Assembly: GCA_037127255.1 (NCBI GenBank)
Contig: JBANSL010000005.1
Span: 84,821,160 to 84,885,159 of the forward strand
Length of the DNA stretch: 64,000 nt
Reading direction: 5' to 3'
From: Persicaria tinctoria
Taxonomy: Eukaryota; Streptophyta; Magnoliopsida; Caryophyllales; Polygonaceae
Every line of letters begins with the position of its first letter. Position 1 is the stretch's first letter. The position numbers and the translations under genes were made by a program. Positions 11,638 through 22,280 of this stretch are shown here, piece by piece. The notes under the pieces were generated by a model. That model made no database searches, was not told the origin of the DNA, and was given only the letters and a program-made list of their open reading frames with translations.

Positions 11638-11975
11638 GTACCTCGTAAAAATAATAATTTCCCTGAATAATCTACCAATTGTTGTTCAATGTACGCGTTA
11701 AATTGACAGATTTAACCAAATAATTCTAAAAATTTACTTAATCACAACTGTTATGCAATTATTCATCCCTTCTATATCTCGTAAAATAAGAATTCCACTG
11801 AATAATCTCTCAATTATCGTTCAATGTGCGCGTTAAATAGATCGATTCTATCGAATTATTCTAAAACATTACCGATTCACAACGGTTATGCGATTATTCA
11901 TCCCTTCTATGTACCTCATATATAAAAATAAGAATTCCACTGAATAATCTCTCAATTATCATTCATAAATATTGT
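11638..11975. repeat. Tandem repeat, about 136-bp period, about 2.4 copies
   Basis: Units start at CTCGTAAAA near 11642, CTCGTAAAA near 11778 and CTCATATATAAAAA near 11915. Shared words include CTGAATAATCT, CAATGT(A/G)CGCGTTAAAT and GATTATTCATCCCTTCTAT. It lies just outside the LINE. From 11980 to 12400 the sequence is AT-rich with no gene seen. Confidence 0.8.
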
Positions 11976-12401
11976 TCATAAATATTATTCAGTGGAATGG
12001 TTGATATTCACTACTAGCTTGATCATTGTGGTGTGTTTTTATTCGATGAAATATATATTTTTACCGCTCTAGTCCAACGAATAAAAAGTCATCAAATAAT
12101 AACATTAATTAAGATGCTGAGTAGTTTTTATTCAATCCCTTTTGAACATTATTCGGTATATAATATATATTTGTCAATCAAATTATACAATCTCCAATTT
12201 CTTCTATATCAACTGCTTATTCGATTAAGTACTTATTGAAGGAAAAAAGACATGTCATGAACATAGCACATTACATGGATTGTCAGACTGAACAATTCCG
12301 CCGAATAACATCCATATTACTTTTCTAAAAAATATCAAAACCGATCAACTACACTGAATAGTATTGCTAAAATTAATTATTCGCATATGACAACCAAGAT
12401 G

Positions 12402-12626
12402 CTACCTCCGTGTGAAAATATAACTCCGTCGACTTTTTGACACGTTTTTTAAGGAGTTAAAAACTATATGAAATAATATATTTTTTATTAATTTTTTTAC
12501 ACAATTTTATTAGTAATATATATAAGGCTATGTAAAAAATTAATAAAAAAATTATTGTATAGAGTTTTTAACTTCTTAAAAATGTGTAAAAAAAGTCAAA
12601 AGACTTATATTTTCAAACGAATGTAG
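12402..12626. mobile_element. Stowaway-like MITE
   Basis: The element is 225 bp and strongly palindromic. The left arm CTACCTCCGTGTGAAAATA matches the inward reading of the right arm, CTACATTCGTTTGAAAATA, and the arms keep matching for about 100 bp (GGAGTTAAAAACT and GAAGTTAAAAACT, then TTATTAATTTTTT). The ends resemble the Stowaway consensus of the Tc1/mariner superfamily. A TA follows on the right (12627-12628); the left dinucleotide is TG, so the expected TA duplication is degraded. Confidence 0.8.
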
Positions 12627-12629
12627 TAT

Positions 12630-13036
12630 CAAATTACCTTGTAAAAAAAAATTAAGCTCTCTTCTTCCGGATGTGATGAGATCAAATTTTTGTGATAAAA
12701 GTAATTCTACATCTATAAAAAAAATATGCGAAAATAATTGCAATAAAAAAAACAAAAAAAAAACACAAATTGATATGCGGACCCCACAGTTCCAAATCTT
12801 TGTTCACTTCTCTTCTAGTGAAGTCACGCACTAAACAACGAGAGTAAGCTCTCTTCTCCCGTGGGGCCCACCTTTTTTTATATTAAAAAAAGAAAAGAAA
12901 AAAAGCATTTTAATCTCAGCCATCCACTTATTCCAAATCAATGGCCCAAAAACCTGCACAAAGTACACCCTAAGGGATGTGCACAATATATCTATTCTCT
13001 ATATATTTTAATGTTAATTTAAAAGTACAATATTTT
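12630..13036. other. AT-rich intergenic, no gene seen
   Basis: Runs of A and short inverted words such as GAGAGTAAGCTCTCTTC are present. No open frame of note and no domain were found. Confidence 0.5.
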
Positions 13037-14496
13037 TGTAGGTCGGGATTGTGGGGTGATAGCATGCATTTAGGTAGGCATAATAGGTTGCATTTAGCTT
13101 AGTTAAGATGCATTTCATAGATGATTAAGTACGATTTGCATATTAGTTCTCTATGTTGCCGGAGTCGGAATCTACACGCTTTTATTGATTATTTCAGGTA
13201 ATGGTGGATCCGAGGAGGAGACATGAGTTGATAACGCATTGGATGAGAATCTCTAGTTGATCAAAGAAGCTTACATGAAGATCTCAAGAGGTCATGAGAA
13301 GAAGAAGCGAGCCTAAACGAAGAACAAGTCTGCAGAAGTTGTCGCCAGACATGCTGAACTTGTTTTGCACTTTCTGGAGGTTTCGGTTGTCCGATTGACT
13401 ATTATGACCATGCGTTGGAAAGCTCTTTCAGAGAGCGACAACTTTCCTGTTGAGAAGAAGAGCAAATTCGAGACGGATTTTCCGGGAAAGACCGATGCAG
13501 CGGCCGCAGCATGTATGCTGCCGCCAGGGCCGATGCAGCAGGGCTGCGAGGAAATGCTGATGATGCGGCTGCCGCATTTGCCGTCAGCGATTATGCGCTG
13601 CGTTTTGATTAATGAAAAACTCTAGATCTATTTGTTTATTTTGTGGCCGACTTTGGATGTTTTAAAAGGGCAAGTTTTATGTTATTTTCAGACTTTTATT
13701 CTATTATACTCTTTTCATTCATCAGACACTTTAGAGATTTTGAGCGATGTCTTCCATGAGGAACTAAACTCATCTATTCTGCCTGTAATTTGAAGCTTTA
13801 TTTGGATTGATTGTGAGTTTCTAATTCTCGTTCCTTGTTTCCTATATTTGAATGCTTCAACTTCTTTGTGCTTGATTGTTTATTGATTTGTTCTATCTTC
13901 TCTGGCCAACTTGTTAGATCAATTCAATTGCTAAGGTTTTGTATATTCCTGGTTGTGAACCTTAACCTAAGTGGCAAACTTGTTTCTTTAGGGCTGGTTG
14001 AACTAATTGAATGAGTAGGAAGTTGAATGTGTTGTTAAATCCCTCTTTAGGGATTGCAAATACCTTAGTTAATCTCTGAACTTAAAGCTATCAATTGAGT
14101 TAAATCCTTCTTTAGGAACTGTTCGATTGATAAGGGTTGCTAGGACTGGTTGGACTAGTTACTATATTAGGTCGGGATAAGAGCATTCATAGGAAACTTA
14201 ATAGGACGAGAAGAAGTTACAAGGATCACTTCAACCAAATAAAGTGGAAAATTGTAGGTAGAATTGCTTCTCCTAATTGTTTGAATTACAATAATTTACT
14301 TTTGCTTTCTTCAATCCGCTTTGATAAAAGGCGGTTCTTTTACACTCTCAAAACCCCCCTTTTGGTTACTTGATTGAGATCTTAATCACACTTGAATGGT
14401 GAATTTCCCTGTGGAATTGACCTCTTGCTTATTGCTATACTAGTTATAGGTTTGAGATTTACTTTGGCGGATCAACAACAGGTTTTCCCTCCGTCA
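13037..14496 (+). mobile_element. LTR of an Athila-like Ty3/gypsy element (approximate left end)
   Basis: A non-coding block of about 1.46 kb ends in CCGTCA at 14496, and four bases later comes a primer-binding site. The TG start is placed at 13037 by inspection and could be a few bases off. The spacing and the sequence at the right border are those of Athila/Tat-type plant retrotransposons, whose LTRs are of similar length. No gag or pol and no second LTR follow, so this is a truncated element: 5' LTR, primer site and a short leader only. No target duplication could be established. Confidence 0.65.
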
Positions 14497-14500
14497 AATT

Positions 14501-14518
14501 TGGCGCCGTTGCTGGGGA
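14501..14518 (+). promoter_or_regulatory. Primer-binding site complementary to tRNA-Asp 3' end
   Basis: The sequence TGGCGCCGTTGCTGGGGA matches the tRNA-Asp-type primer site used by Athila-group retrotransposons, with one difference from the common GCCGGGGA form. It would prime minus-strand DNA synthesis. The leader after it, to about 14650, has no coding frame, so the element has lost its interior. Confidence 0.75.
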
Positions 14519-15054
14519 TTTGCTCCACTGTGCCCCTAATACTGAGATTGATAGGAGGTGAGACGGAGAAAGAGAGGGATCAATCAAATTTGTTGAGAAT
14601 TAGGCGAAGTTAGAGATGAAAGTTCAAATAAAGATTGAGATTTAAGATGAAAAAGGTTTGACATTAATTCTGGCTAATCATCAATTACAATTCTAAACCA
14701 TATATATCTTTTCCATCTTCTAATGCAAACAACATTGGCGAAGGTCATCTCGATCCCGTCCCTCTGAGACAGCGTGGTAGTGAGGGAATTTAATCCCGTC
14801 CATCTGAAATTGTTTCTTTTTGAAATGCAGTATTAGCTAGCTATATCGTTATAGTCAAACCAGTACTTTAATTTTTGCAGAATATATAAGTGAATTTAAT
14901 CAACAAAAACAGCTTGTATGTTATCAAATATAACTAGCACAATCCTCCAAAAAACATCAGTTGGATTCATATCCACTGTGATTGCATACATGATGATCAA
15001 ACAATCAACTTAATATTTTATTGGTAGCACAATCAAACCCAATGAACAAATTTA

Positions 15055-15353
15055 GGGCTCGTTTGTTTAGATAACTAGGGAATGAAAAGGTAAGGTATTA
15101 AATTTTAGACATAAAATATATATGATCATCATTTTTTGTGAGCTTGGAGGAGAGGATGAGGGGGATTATTAGCCTATCCTAGAGGCATTAGTTACCCTTC
15201 TTCAAATTAGGAAATAGAAGGGTAACACATTTGTATGAAAAATGGAAGAAGAAGGGGAATGATTAGAATAGTGATCAATGTATCTTAACTTAAATATAAA
15301 CTACATTCATAAGGGTAATTATTACTTTTCTCTAACAGAAAACAAACGGGGGC
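15055..15353. mobile_element. Tourist-like (PIF/Harbinger) MITE
   Basis: The 299-bp insertion has ends GGGCTCGTTTGTTT and, read inward from the right, GCCCCCGTTTGTTT (12 of 14 matching). It is flanked by a 3-bp TTA duplication at 15052-15054 and 15354-15356. In the duplicate block the matching position (AACAAACTTAATTAGC, TTA at 34944-34946) has no insert. TTA duplication and GGGC ends are typical of Tourist elements. It is non-coding. Confidence 0.9.
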
Positions 15354-15409
15354 TTAGTATTAACCACTAATTAAATCAAATCAACTTAAATATTGCTTCT
15401 AGCTTGACC

Positions 15410-15680
15410 TTGAATTGGTAAATAAAGAGCGGTCATTCCGGGGTTCGAACCGGGGACCTATAGGTACTACCCAGTACTCACAAGTCCTTTTCGGTGAGCC
15501 ATTCCGGAATGGTTTTTTTTGTTGTGCTACGTGACCCAGCTGGCAAGGACCACGTACCAGGTAAACCGGCTTGCGCCGACCGGCTCGACCCAGTGGTAGA
15601 GAGCAAGGTAAACCTTGGGTTTTCACCCAAGGAAAGAGGCGGAAGCAGGGATCGAACCCGGGACCTCCTTACTCCTCCCC
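15410..15680 (-). mobile_element. tRNA-related SINE with 17-bp target duplication
   Basis: The 271-bp insertion lies between TTGCTTCTAGCTTGACC (15393-15409) and TTGCTTCTAGCTTGGCC (15681-15697). The duplicate block has only one copy of this 17-mer, at 34981-34997, which proves insertion. On the minus strand it begins close to a pol III B box, GGTTCGATCCC, and contains a second tRNA-like unit with A-box-like TGGCTCACCGAAAAGG and B box GGTTCGAACCCC near the 3' end. It looks like a 5'-shortened, two-unit tRNA-derived SINE that ends in CTTTATTTACCAATTCAA rather than a plain poly(A). Confidence 0.85.
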
Positions 15681-15697
15681 TTGCTTCTAGCTTGGCC

Positions 15698-16200
15698 ACG
15701 AAAAGGAGAAGACCATATGCAATAGAAACAAGATTGTTCATCCAAAAATAACAACGCTTTGCATATATATGCACGCGCTGTAATGTTTAAAGAGTTGGCA
15801 AATAGCTCTTCATCTCTCCCAAGATCAAAAGCCTGAATCGCCTTCTCATCTTGTAGTTCTAATATATACCAGAATATATAACATTATAACTTGTTATTTA
15901 ATTAAAGAATCCAGAGCAACTATAGCTAGTTTCTTGCGGTTTTTGAACAAGTTGTCTTTGTACAATGGACTTATTCTGCACCTTCACTCCAGGCATATAT
16001 ATATAGTCCACCTATCTGTGTCACTGCAACTCTCTATCTCTCCGTATTTCAGCAAGTCTTTGTGTGACCGAAATGGATCAGCAGATTCATGCCCAAGCCT
16101 CCTAGCTAGGATGTTATAAGTTAATCCACTGGGAAACTGAATGCATCCAAACCATCAAGGTTGTCGGTCTTGCAAGTATATATATATAGGATACTAATTC
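15698..16200 (-). pseudogene. F-box/FBA gene relic downstream of F-box gene 1
   Basis: This is a degenerate minus-strand copy of the C-terminal half of an F-box gene of the type of genes 3 and 4. On the plus strand GAAAAGGAGAAGACCAT matches the WSSPFHG codons near 50463. GGACTTATTCTGCACC...CAGGCA and AGTCCACCTATC match 50690-50755, and AATCCACTGGGAAACTGAATGCA matches the GGCAACTGAATGCAGC region near 50873. Stops and small gaps break every frame. The same relic lies at 34990-35520, so it was present before block A was duplicated. Confidence 0.7.
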
Positions 16201-16772
16201 CTCAAGGAAAAAGAGGCATGTTGTTGGGAAACTAATTTACCATTCCATTACAAATCCATCCCTGGTGCATGTAAGAATATAGATACAAGTTCATTATATG
16301 GTAATTAACCTTGGTGGAATCGAGAGGATCCAAATAGGGCACAGCTAAAATTGTAGGTTTTTCTCAATTTGTAAAGAATATGAATTCAAAAGAGAAGCTG
16401 TAATTTTCATAAAACGCTTGTGTGAAAGATGTACAGACGGTTTATCATATATGGTCATATTCGACAGACTGTAATTACGGTTAAAATGATCCATCAACGA
16501 CGCCAAGGACTTGAAAAGACAAGCTGTGAATTTAAGTATTTTTTAATTATTGAAAATTCATCAATTGATCAAATAAAGTTCAGTTTAAAACCATCAATAA
16601 AATAATTTATTTATGTTATATTATGAATTGGAGGATTTAACAGTGTCCTGCAAGTGGAGAAAATACAAAGGATATATCAAACATATAAGTATCAAATATA
16701 TATATAAAGTATAGAAATTGAGATCCGAATCTGAGAAAAACTAATAAACATGCATGCAGGCAAATTTATTTT
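16201..16772. other. 3' flank of F-box gene 1
   Basis: AT-rich non-coding sequence that aligns with 35525-35992 in the duplicate block. It presumably holds the 3' untranslated region and polyadenylation signals of the gene. Nothing else was recognised. Confidence 0.5.
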
Positions 16773-18008
16773 TTACTTGATCGAAGAGGTAACCCAAACA
16801 GCTGAGATCTTTCTAAACCCTACTATCGAAGTTGAATTGCATTTAACTCCATCATAAAACGGAGAAGACCATGGACACAATGCAATAGGTAAAAGGTTAT
16901 GCCAGGCATCAAAAGGCCTCCTTTCTGCAGCATGCCTAAGATCAATAGCTTTATCCCAAAAATATGCGAAAAAGGTGTCATTGCATGGATCCGGACCAAC
17001 CCATATCACACCGTACAAGAAGCTGTCTGACAAACCTGGACTAATCGGACAGTACTTTTGCTCGAGGCACCACTCGCCCTTGTCATAGTGCCACACACGG
17101 AGCACCCTTTCCACACCGTTAACACACTCTATGTCGATGTATTTCAGCATGTTCTCATAACCAAACCTAATCAGACGCATAAAAGGGATCCTGAGGACGT
17201 TATGTGATCCAATGGGAAACTGAATGTGTCCGAAACGGTCAGGAGCGTCATAGGGATCATAAGTTACTATACTCCTTGATTTCACATCGATCCAATGCAA
17301 GACACCCTTGCAAGAAAAGGCTTTATCTACTACTCCGAAGGGTACTTCTGGCAGTTCCGAGCAACCAAAGATCGCTTTGTTACGCGTCCAGTACCCCTTA
17401 TCCGAACAGAATTCCATTATTTTGTAAAAACGAGCACGTCTCTCTCTTAGAATAACCACAACTTTGTAGGTAAGATAGGTTTTATTGCGCGTGGCGATAC
17501 CGAACTTCCATAGATCAAAAGCTTTAAGTTTTTTAACTTTTAACGGAGGCAGGAGGACAGATTGCTTGGTGAGCGGGTTAGAGACGAATAAATCATATGA
17601 CTTCCTCCAGGCTTTGGAACCAAGACGATCATCATGACTGATCGTGAGTATCAAACCACTGCCTGAGCCCAGGATTTGAGTTACCTCATTAACCTTGCGC
17701 CTGGAAAAAGTGGGTATGTGGAGGGATGGTGGTGGATCGTGATCAGTATCGAGGAGGTTGTAAACCGAAGAGCTCAAAACTCCGGTTATATTCGTTTTCA
17801 ACAATGCACAGAGATGCCCCGAAGACGATGATTTGGGGGAAGAACGGAGTCGTTGGAGATAATTTTGCCCGAATTCTGGATCGGATATGATTGAGTTCCA
17901 CCGCTTTGAGACGAGTTTGAATCTGAAGAGACATCCAATGTGTAATCTGACTAGAATTTCAGCAACAATATCTTCTGGAACAGAGATGGAGCTTCGATCG
18001 TCGTCCAT
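16773..18008 (-). CDS. F-box protein with F-box-associated domain (gene 1)
   Basis: The 411-residue product is likely a substrate-recognition subunit of an SCF ubiquitin ligase: the F-box would bind SKP1/ASK and the C-terminal domain the target. The F-box spans about residues 10-50 (VPEDIVAEIL, LVSKRWNSIISDPEF). A typical FBA-type body follows, with SNPLTKQSVLLPPL at 143-156, a TYKVVVIL strand and a C-terminal ICLSPWSSPF-like segment. It is one uninterrupted exon, unlike genes 3 and 4. The ATG at 18008 precedes MDDDRSS and is shared with gene 2. The length is normal for the family. Its nearest relative is gene 2 at 35993-37216. The target is unknown. Confidence 0.9.
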   Translation of the reverse strand: MDDDRSSISVPEDIVAEILVRLHIGCLFRFKLVSKRWNSIISDPEFGQNYLQRLRSSPKSSSSGHLCALLKTNITGVLSSSVYNLLDTDHDPPPSLHIPTFSRRKVNEVTQILGSGSGLILTISHDDRLGSKAWRKSYDLFVSNPLTKQSVLLPPLKVKKLKAFDLWKFGIATRNKTYLTYKVVVILRERRARFYKIMEFCSDKGYWTRNKAIFGCSELPEVPFGVVDKAFSCKGVLHWIDVKSRSIVTYDPYDAPDRFGHIQFPIGSHNVLRIPFMRLIRFGYENMLKYIDIECVNGVERVLRVWHYDKGEWCLEQKYCPISPGLSDSFLYGVIWVGPDPCNDTFFAYFWDKAIDLRHAAERRPFDAWHNLLPIALCPWSSPFYDGVKCNSTSIVGFRKISAVWVTSSIK

Positions 18009-18268
18009 GGCTGCAGATTTTGAACTAACTTAAGATAAACCGATTCTTTAAGAGGATGAATTGAGTGAAACGCTAAAAAAAAATATGAATCGAATTGGGA
18101 AATTAGGGTTGAATGCGAATAACCTGAAATCGTATCTTGGAAGACGGCCGGGGGCCAAAATCAGTAATTTGTATACTGTTCGAATGCTCTCTGCATGCAG
18201 TTCCGAAAATCAGAAACCCTAGGGGAAGGTTGACATGAATTTGTGATTTCTCGCTTTTCTATTTATAA

Positions 18269-18657
18269 TTAGAGTAAATTACATAAAACTACCCTTAAAA
18301 TAGGCAAGTTTTCACAAAACCACCCTTAAAATAAAAGTTTGCATAAAACCACTCATAAATTTACTTTTCTTTCAAAGAACCACCCATGACCATTTTTATT
18401 TGTAAAAAGCTAAAAAAAATTAAACGTTTTTATATTTTATTAAACATTTTGGTTATTTTATTATATAATTAGGCTACTTTGAATACAAAAATGAGAATTT
18501 AACATTTTTAAAAACACTTTTTACACATAAAAATAATGGTTAAGGGTTGTTCTTTGAAAGAAAAATAAGTTTATGTGTGATTTTCCGTAAAAAATTATTT
18601 TAAGGGTGGTTTTGTGAAAAGTCACCTATTTTAAGGTTGGTTTCCTGTAATTTACCC
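18269..18657. mobile_element. Foldback MITE, about 180-bp inverted arms
   Basis: The 389-bp element lies upstream of F-box gene 1. The left arm reads AGAGTAAATTACATAAAAC and the right arm, read inward, GGGTAAATTACAGGAAACC. The arms match for most of their length (TTTTCACAAAACCACCCTT occurs in both). TTATAA flanks it at 18263-18268 and 18658-18663, while the duplicate block has a single TTATAA at 37511-37516, so it inserted after duplication. The superfamily is uncertain; a MULE-like or other foldback type is possible. Confidence 0.82.
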
Positions 18658-18699
18658 TTATAACTATTTATCTGGTAATTAATATTTTTTTTTATGAAC

Positions 18700-19128
18700 A
18701 AGCAGCTTTTATTCGTGATAGTCTTGTGACGGTCTTTCTTGTGGTACCCTCCCTTCGTTTTGGTTTATGCGGAACTTGCAGAGTGCCTTGATTTTCTGAC
18801 GCGTCCCCGTGAAGCATATAGGATGGGTTTCCCTAGCCTTGGGGGAGGGCGATTGCCTACTGTTGATTAATGTCATGAAAGGAAGTTAGCGATGTCCTAG
18901 GAGCTAGAGATGGTTGTCTTGGATGCTCTTGTCTGTTGTCATGATTTCAACTATGTCCGCTTTTCCCACATTATTCGAAAAGGGAATCAGGTGGTGGATA
19001 GGTTGGCGCATATCGGGCTATCCTCGTCATTTGTTGCTGATCGTATTCCTGTTGAGTTGGGAACCATCATCCGCGAGGACACGCTTGGACGGTGGTTCAA
19101 CCGTCCCCCATTTGTATAAAAAAAAACA
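18700..19128 (+). pseudogene. LINE 3' end fragment (RNase H tail)
   Basis: The frame at 18910-19119 reads VRFSHIIRKGNQVVDRLAHIGL, which matches the last motif of plant LINE RNase H domains. The earlier part is broken by stops. A run of A at 19118-19126 fits a poly(A) tail. It is a 5'-truncated, non-functional copy that starts close to where homology to the duplicate F-box block ends. Confidence 0.75.
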
Positions 19129-19151
19129 TACAATGTCAAATCCGTGGTTGA

Positions 19152-19173
19152 CCCCCCCCCCCCCCCCCCCCCC
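19152..19173. repeat. Poly(C) tract of 22 bases
   Basis: A pure C run that sits between two copies of an A(9-10)CATACAATGTC direct repeat (19118-19137 and 19188-19208). Exact length is unreliable in most sequencing methods. Confidence 0.85.
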
Positions 19174-19199
19174 AATCCTTTTGTGTCAAAAAAAAAACA

Positions 19200-19600
19200 T
19201 ACAATGTCGAAAGCAGAAAACATCTGGCATATTCTCCATTTGCAGCAGCTGAAGAGACAAGCAAGGCATCCCGCCTTATGCCCCAACCTACCCAGTGGTC
19301 CTCTAAAAGCAGCTCTCCCTTGCAGCATCTGCACCGCTTGGGCATAATCATTTTCAATGTTGCTAGCCGGGACACCCTTCTCGTGAGCCAGCTGCAACGC
19401 TCTGACCATTGTCTCTCGCTCAACAACTAAGGGCTCCTCCGACCCCCTGTATCCTCTCTGCTACATCTCAAAAGACCGCACCGTAAGCATCCCGTGCAAT
19501 CACACCAACCCCACTACCTCTCATGTTCTCCGATGAAGCATCGCAATTGATTTTTACAAAGTCGTTGCCTAGGAGATACCATCTTGCATATTCTCTCCAA
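19200..19600 (-). pseudogene. LINE RNase H fragment
   Basis: Read on the minus strand from about 19575, the sequence gives NDFVKINCDASSENMRGSG, then VGVIARDAYGAVF, the start of a plant LINE RNase H domain. After a frameshift it continues with ERETMVRALQLAHEKGV. The N- and C-terminal parts are lost. It is similar in type to the RNase H of the LINE at 31104-34507. Confidence 0.7.
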
Positions 19601-20144
19601 TTCTTGGGTGGTTGTGAGCTCACCTCCCTCTGCTCCTTACTCTCCTTGTGTTAGGAGAGCTCCTTCATCGCTCTCTACACAATGAAGGTTGCAGGTGAAG
19701 AATGGAGTAGGAGATATAAATAGAATAGAAATACTCTAGAGAGGGGATGAGTGTAGAGTATGAAAACTTTTCGAATACGAAACTTCAAGGTCTTGAAATG
19801 AATCTCAAGGACTCGAAATGAATCTCAAGGACTCAAGATCTTGACCATATATAAGAAATCGCTTAGTTGTACGAAAATAAAACGTTGATACAAAACGCAA
19901 AAATTAAAGACTCAAAGAACACACGATATGTTTACGAAGTTCGGCTCTAAACCAACCTACGTCTCCGCCTAGGGTTATCCAACCCGTAAGATTTAAACCA
20001 CTATTATTATTTCACTTTACTTGAGTCCTAGATAAAAACTAGAAGAACTTTTCTTCTTCTAACACTTTGTAGCCTAACCCGCTACGATCTAGTCAACTCA
20101 TAAGCTAGTGAAACAATAGCTCAATTACACCGTAATGTAGATAT
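19601..20144. other. Unclassified repeat hosting nested insertions
   Basis: There is no open frame. The segment with ACGAAGTTCGGC, CCAACCTACGTCTCCGCC and CCGTAAGATTTAAACCACTA looks like common plant repeat sequence but I cannot place it in a family. It probably continues at 20702-20891 and 30641-31055, interrupted by the hAT and CACTA elements. Confidence 0.35.
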
Positions 20145-20693
20145 TAGGGTTGGGCGGCGGTGGTAAATAAATTACCCTACCAACCGATTACCAACCGTAC
20201 CAATAGAAGTTTGGTACCACGTAGTCAGTAACCGACGAAATCGGTAACCGAAACATCGGTACCGACCATTGTCGGTACGGTACACGGTAATAAAATTAAA
20301 ATCCCATGGTACCGTGTTACCGAATATATATTTTTAAAAAAATAAAAATATATATATAGTTTCAGTGTTTGCGGTACCATCGGTACCGACGGAATCCCGT
20401 TGGTATCGTGGTACCGAATATACATATATAGTTTTAGTGTTGGTGGTACCATTGGTACCGACGGTACCGATGGTACCGCTGGTTACCATAATATTAAATC
20501 ACGTAAATGATAACTGAATTTTGTTCTGTTGGTACCATGGTATCGACGTTCGGTAACCGACCCTTTCGGTACCAACCACTTCGGTTACCGAAACTTTCGG
20601 TTGGTACGTGGTAGGGAAAGTTGCATACCGAATGGTATCGGTACGGTACATGGTAATCGAAAATTTCTCATGGTACCGTACCTGCCAGCCCCA
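20145..20693. mobile_element. Non-autonomous hAT element (MITE), GGTACCG-rich
   Basis: This 549-bp element is flanked by an exact 8-bp duplication, GTAGATAT, at 20137-20144 and 20694-20701. The terminal repeats are TAGGGTTGGGCGG on the left and TGGGGCTGGCAGG on the right (read inward). The interior carries many copies of GGTACC, GGTACCG and CGGTAACCG in both orientations. There is no transposase frame. The overall plan equals that of the hAT elements at 3395 and 45528, with a different repeated word. Confidence 0.92.
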
Positions 20694-21794
20694 GTAGATA
20701 TGTTTAAGTATAGGGATAATCTTAGTATAACAAGAATTGACTTATCCTATATCGCTCTTGTGTTTTCCTAATCTCTCAACTAGAAATAAAAACGATTACA
20801 ACGAATGAGAGAAAGAAAATGGATGATCAGCAGGAAGACGTTTGATTGCAGTAGAGATTGCTTTGCTTGCAGATTAATTAAGTGCTTGAGACACTACCAG
20901 AAAAGCGCAATATAACCTCGAATTTATTGGCAACGAAATACTTCGAGGGTAAGTTTGTAGCTATTGCCCTCAAATATACCCTCGAACAAATATTTCGGGT
21001 GTAATTACCATTGAAATAAAAACGAGACTATTTTTCCATACTAAATACTTTCGAATATATATTTGGAGGGCCAATTCGAGGGTAAATTAGGCACGAAAAA
21101 CAAATCGAGGGTACTTTTTTAAGGCTATGGCAAAGGGATCTTACCAATGAGTTTGATAGATGGTACACTCGAGGCTACTGTCAATGGTATACAGGATGAA
21201 ATTTTATTTTGAGGGTAAAAACGAGGGTATAATCACTCAAATTATTTATGAGGCTAATTTTGAGGGTACATTCGATACTAAATGGTTACCATATTTTTTG
21301 GTGGCGAACAACATGGCTATATAACTTCAAAATATATTTTCGAGGGTAAATTCGGTGGCGTGTAACCTCAAAAAATTGAATTTCTATTTGAGGGTCATTT
21401 CGAGGGTAAAACTATTTGTCATTTTTAATGCGCGCATTCAATAGCCCCAACTACTTACTTCACTTTATCAACCAACCACAACAAAAAATTCGAACCCTTT
21501 ACACTCTTTCCTCCTCGTACAATGTTCTTTCTCCCATTCTTCCACAAATTACAGATCCCATTCTCATTTTTCTTGTTTTGATCAAGAAAAATGAGAATAA
21601 TGTATTTTTGTTATATATTATGAAAGGAGAAAAATGAGAATAATGTAGTTTTCAATCTTCGTTTCCGGTATGTATTATCATTTTGTTATTTTCATAAAGT
21701 TATATATTATGAAAGGAGAAAAATGTATTTTTGTTTGAAACCCCTCCAAAGATAGATATAAAAGGTAGTTTGATTACCCTTGTAAATATAGTAC

Positions 21795-22070
21795 GATTAT
21801 TGATTACTCTCGTTAGTAGCCTCGAGTTCTTATTTTGGAGGGTAAATGTAGTGTGATTATTGATTAGCCTCGTTAATACCCTCTAGTTCTTATTTTCGAG
21901 GGCATATGTGTGATTATTTATTACCCTCAGGAATACCCTCGAGTTCTTATTTTCGAGGGTACAATAGTTTCATTACCCTCCTTAATGCCCTCAAGTTCGT
22001 ATTTTCGAGGGTACAATAGTTTCATTATCCTCGTTAATGCCCTCAAGTTCGTATTTTCAAGGGTATCATA
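21795..22070. repeat. Tandem repeat in the CACTA 5' region, about 50-55-bp unit, about 5 copies
   Basis: Units follow the pattern CCCTC(A/G)AGTTC(T/G)TATTTTCGAGGG then a spacer ending in ATTACCCTC. They enlarge the set of TTCGAGGG words of the subterminal zone and lie 210-490 bp before the first codon of the TNPD gene, so they might affect its transcription. Confidence 0.8.
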
Positions 22071-22280
22071 GATTGCACATTTATCTTGCCATGTAGCTAC
22101 GAAATTATGATTTTGAGGTTATATGCGATGCTAAATGGCCCCTAATTGTCCTTTCAAGGGTACTCTCCAAGGTATATTCCTGGGTAAACTTATAATCTTT
22201 TTGGGTCATATATCATCATATTAATTATTTCTTCAAATTTTGTTCCCTTTGTAATATAATGTCATTGCTAATATTTGTAG

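Larger units (their letters stand above)
14805..18690. repeat. Segmental duplication block A, copy 1 (F-box gene 1)
   Basis: This block aligns collinearly with 34742-37545. It begins at TTTTGAAATGCAGTATTAGC and ends near TAATTAATATTTTTTTTTATG. It contains the 3' flank, an F-box relic, the whole F-box gene and its upstream region. It is longer than its partner because of three insertions (15055-15353, 15410-15680 and 18269-18657) that are absent from copy 2. Confidence 0.9.

Noticed and set aside
13365..13625. Coding gene in the Athila-like LTR
   Set aside because: The frame is short, Met/Ala-rich through GCAGC/GCCGC repeats, and lies wholly inside an LTR.
15410..15680. tRNA gene(s) with A and B boxes
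   Set aside because: The tRNA-like parts lie within an insert bounded by a 17-bp target duplication and absent from the duplicate block, and the acceptor and anticodon arms do not fold into a full tRNA by eye. A SINE explains it better.
19136..19252. Poly-glycine or poly-proline protein near 19150
   Set aside because: It is produced by the 22-base C run and is not supported by any surrounding coding pattern.
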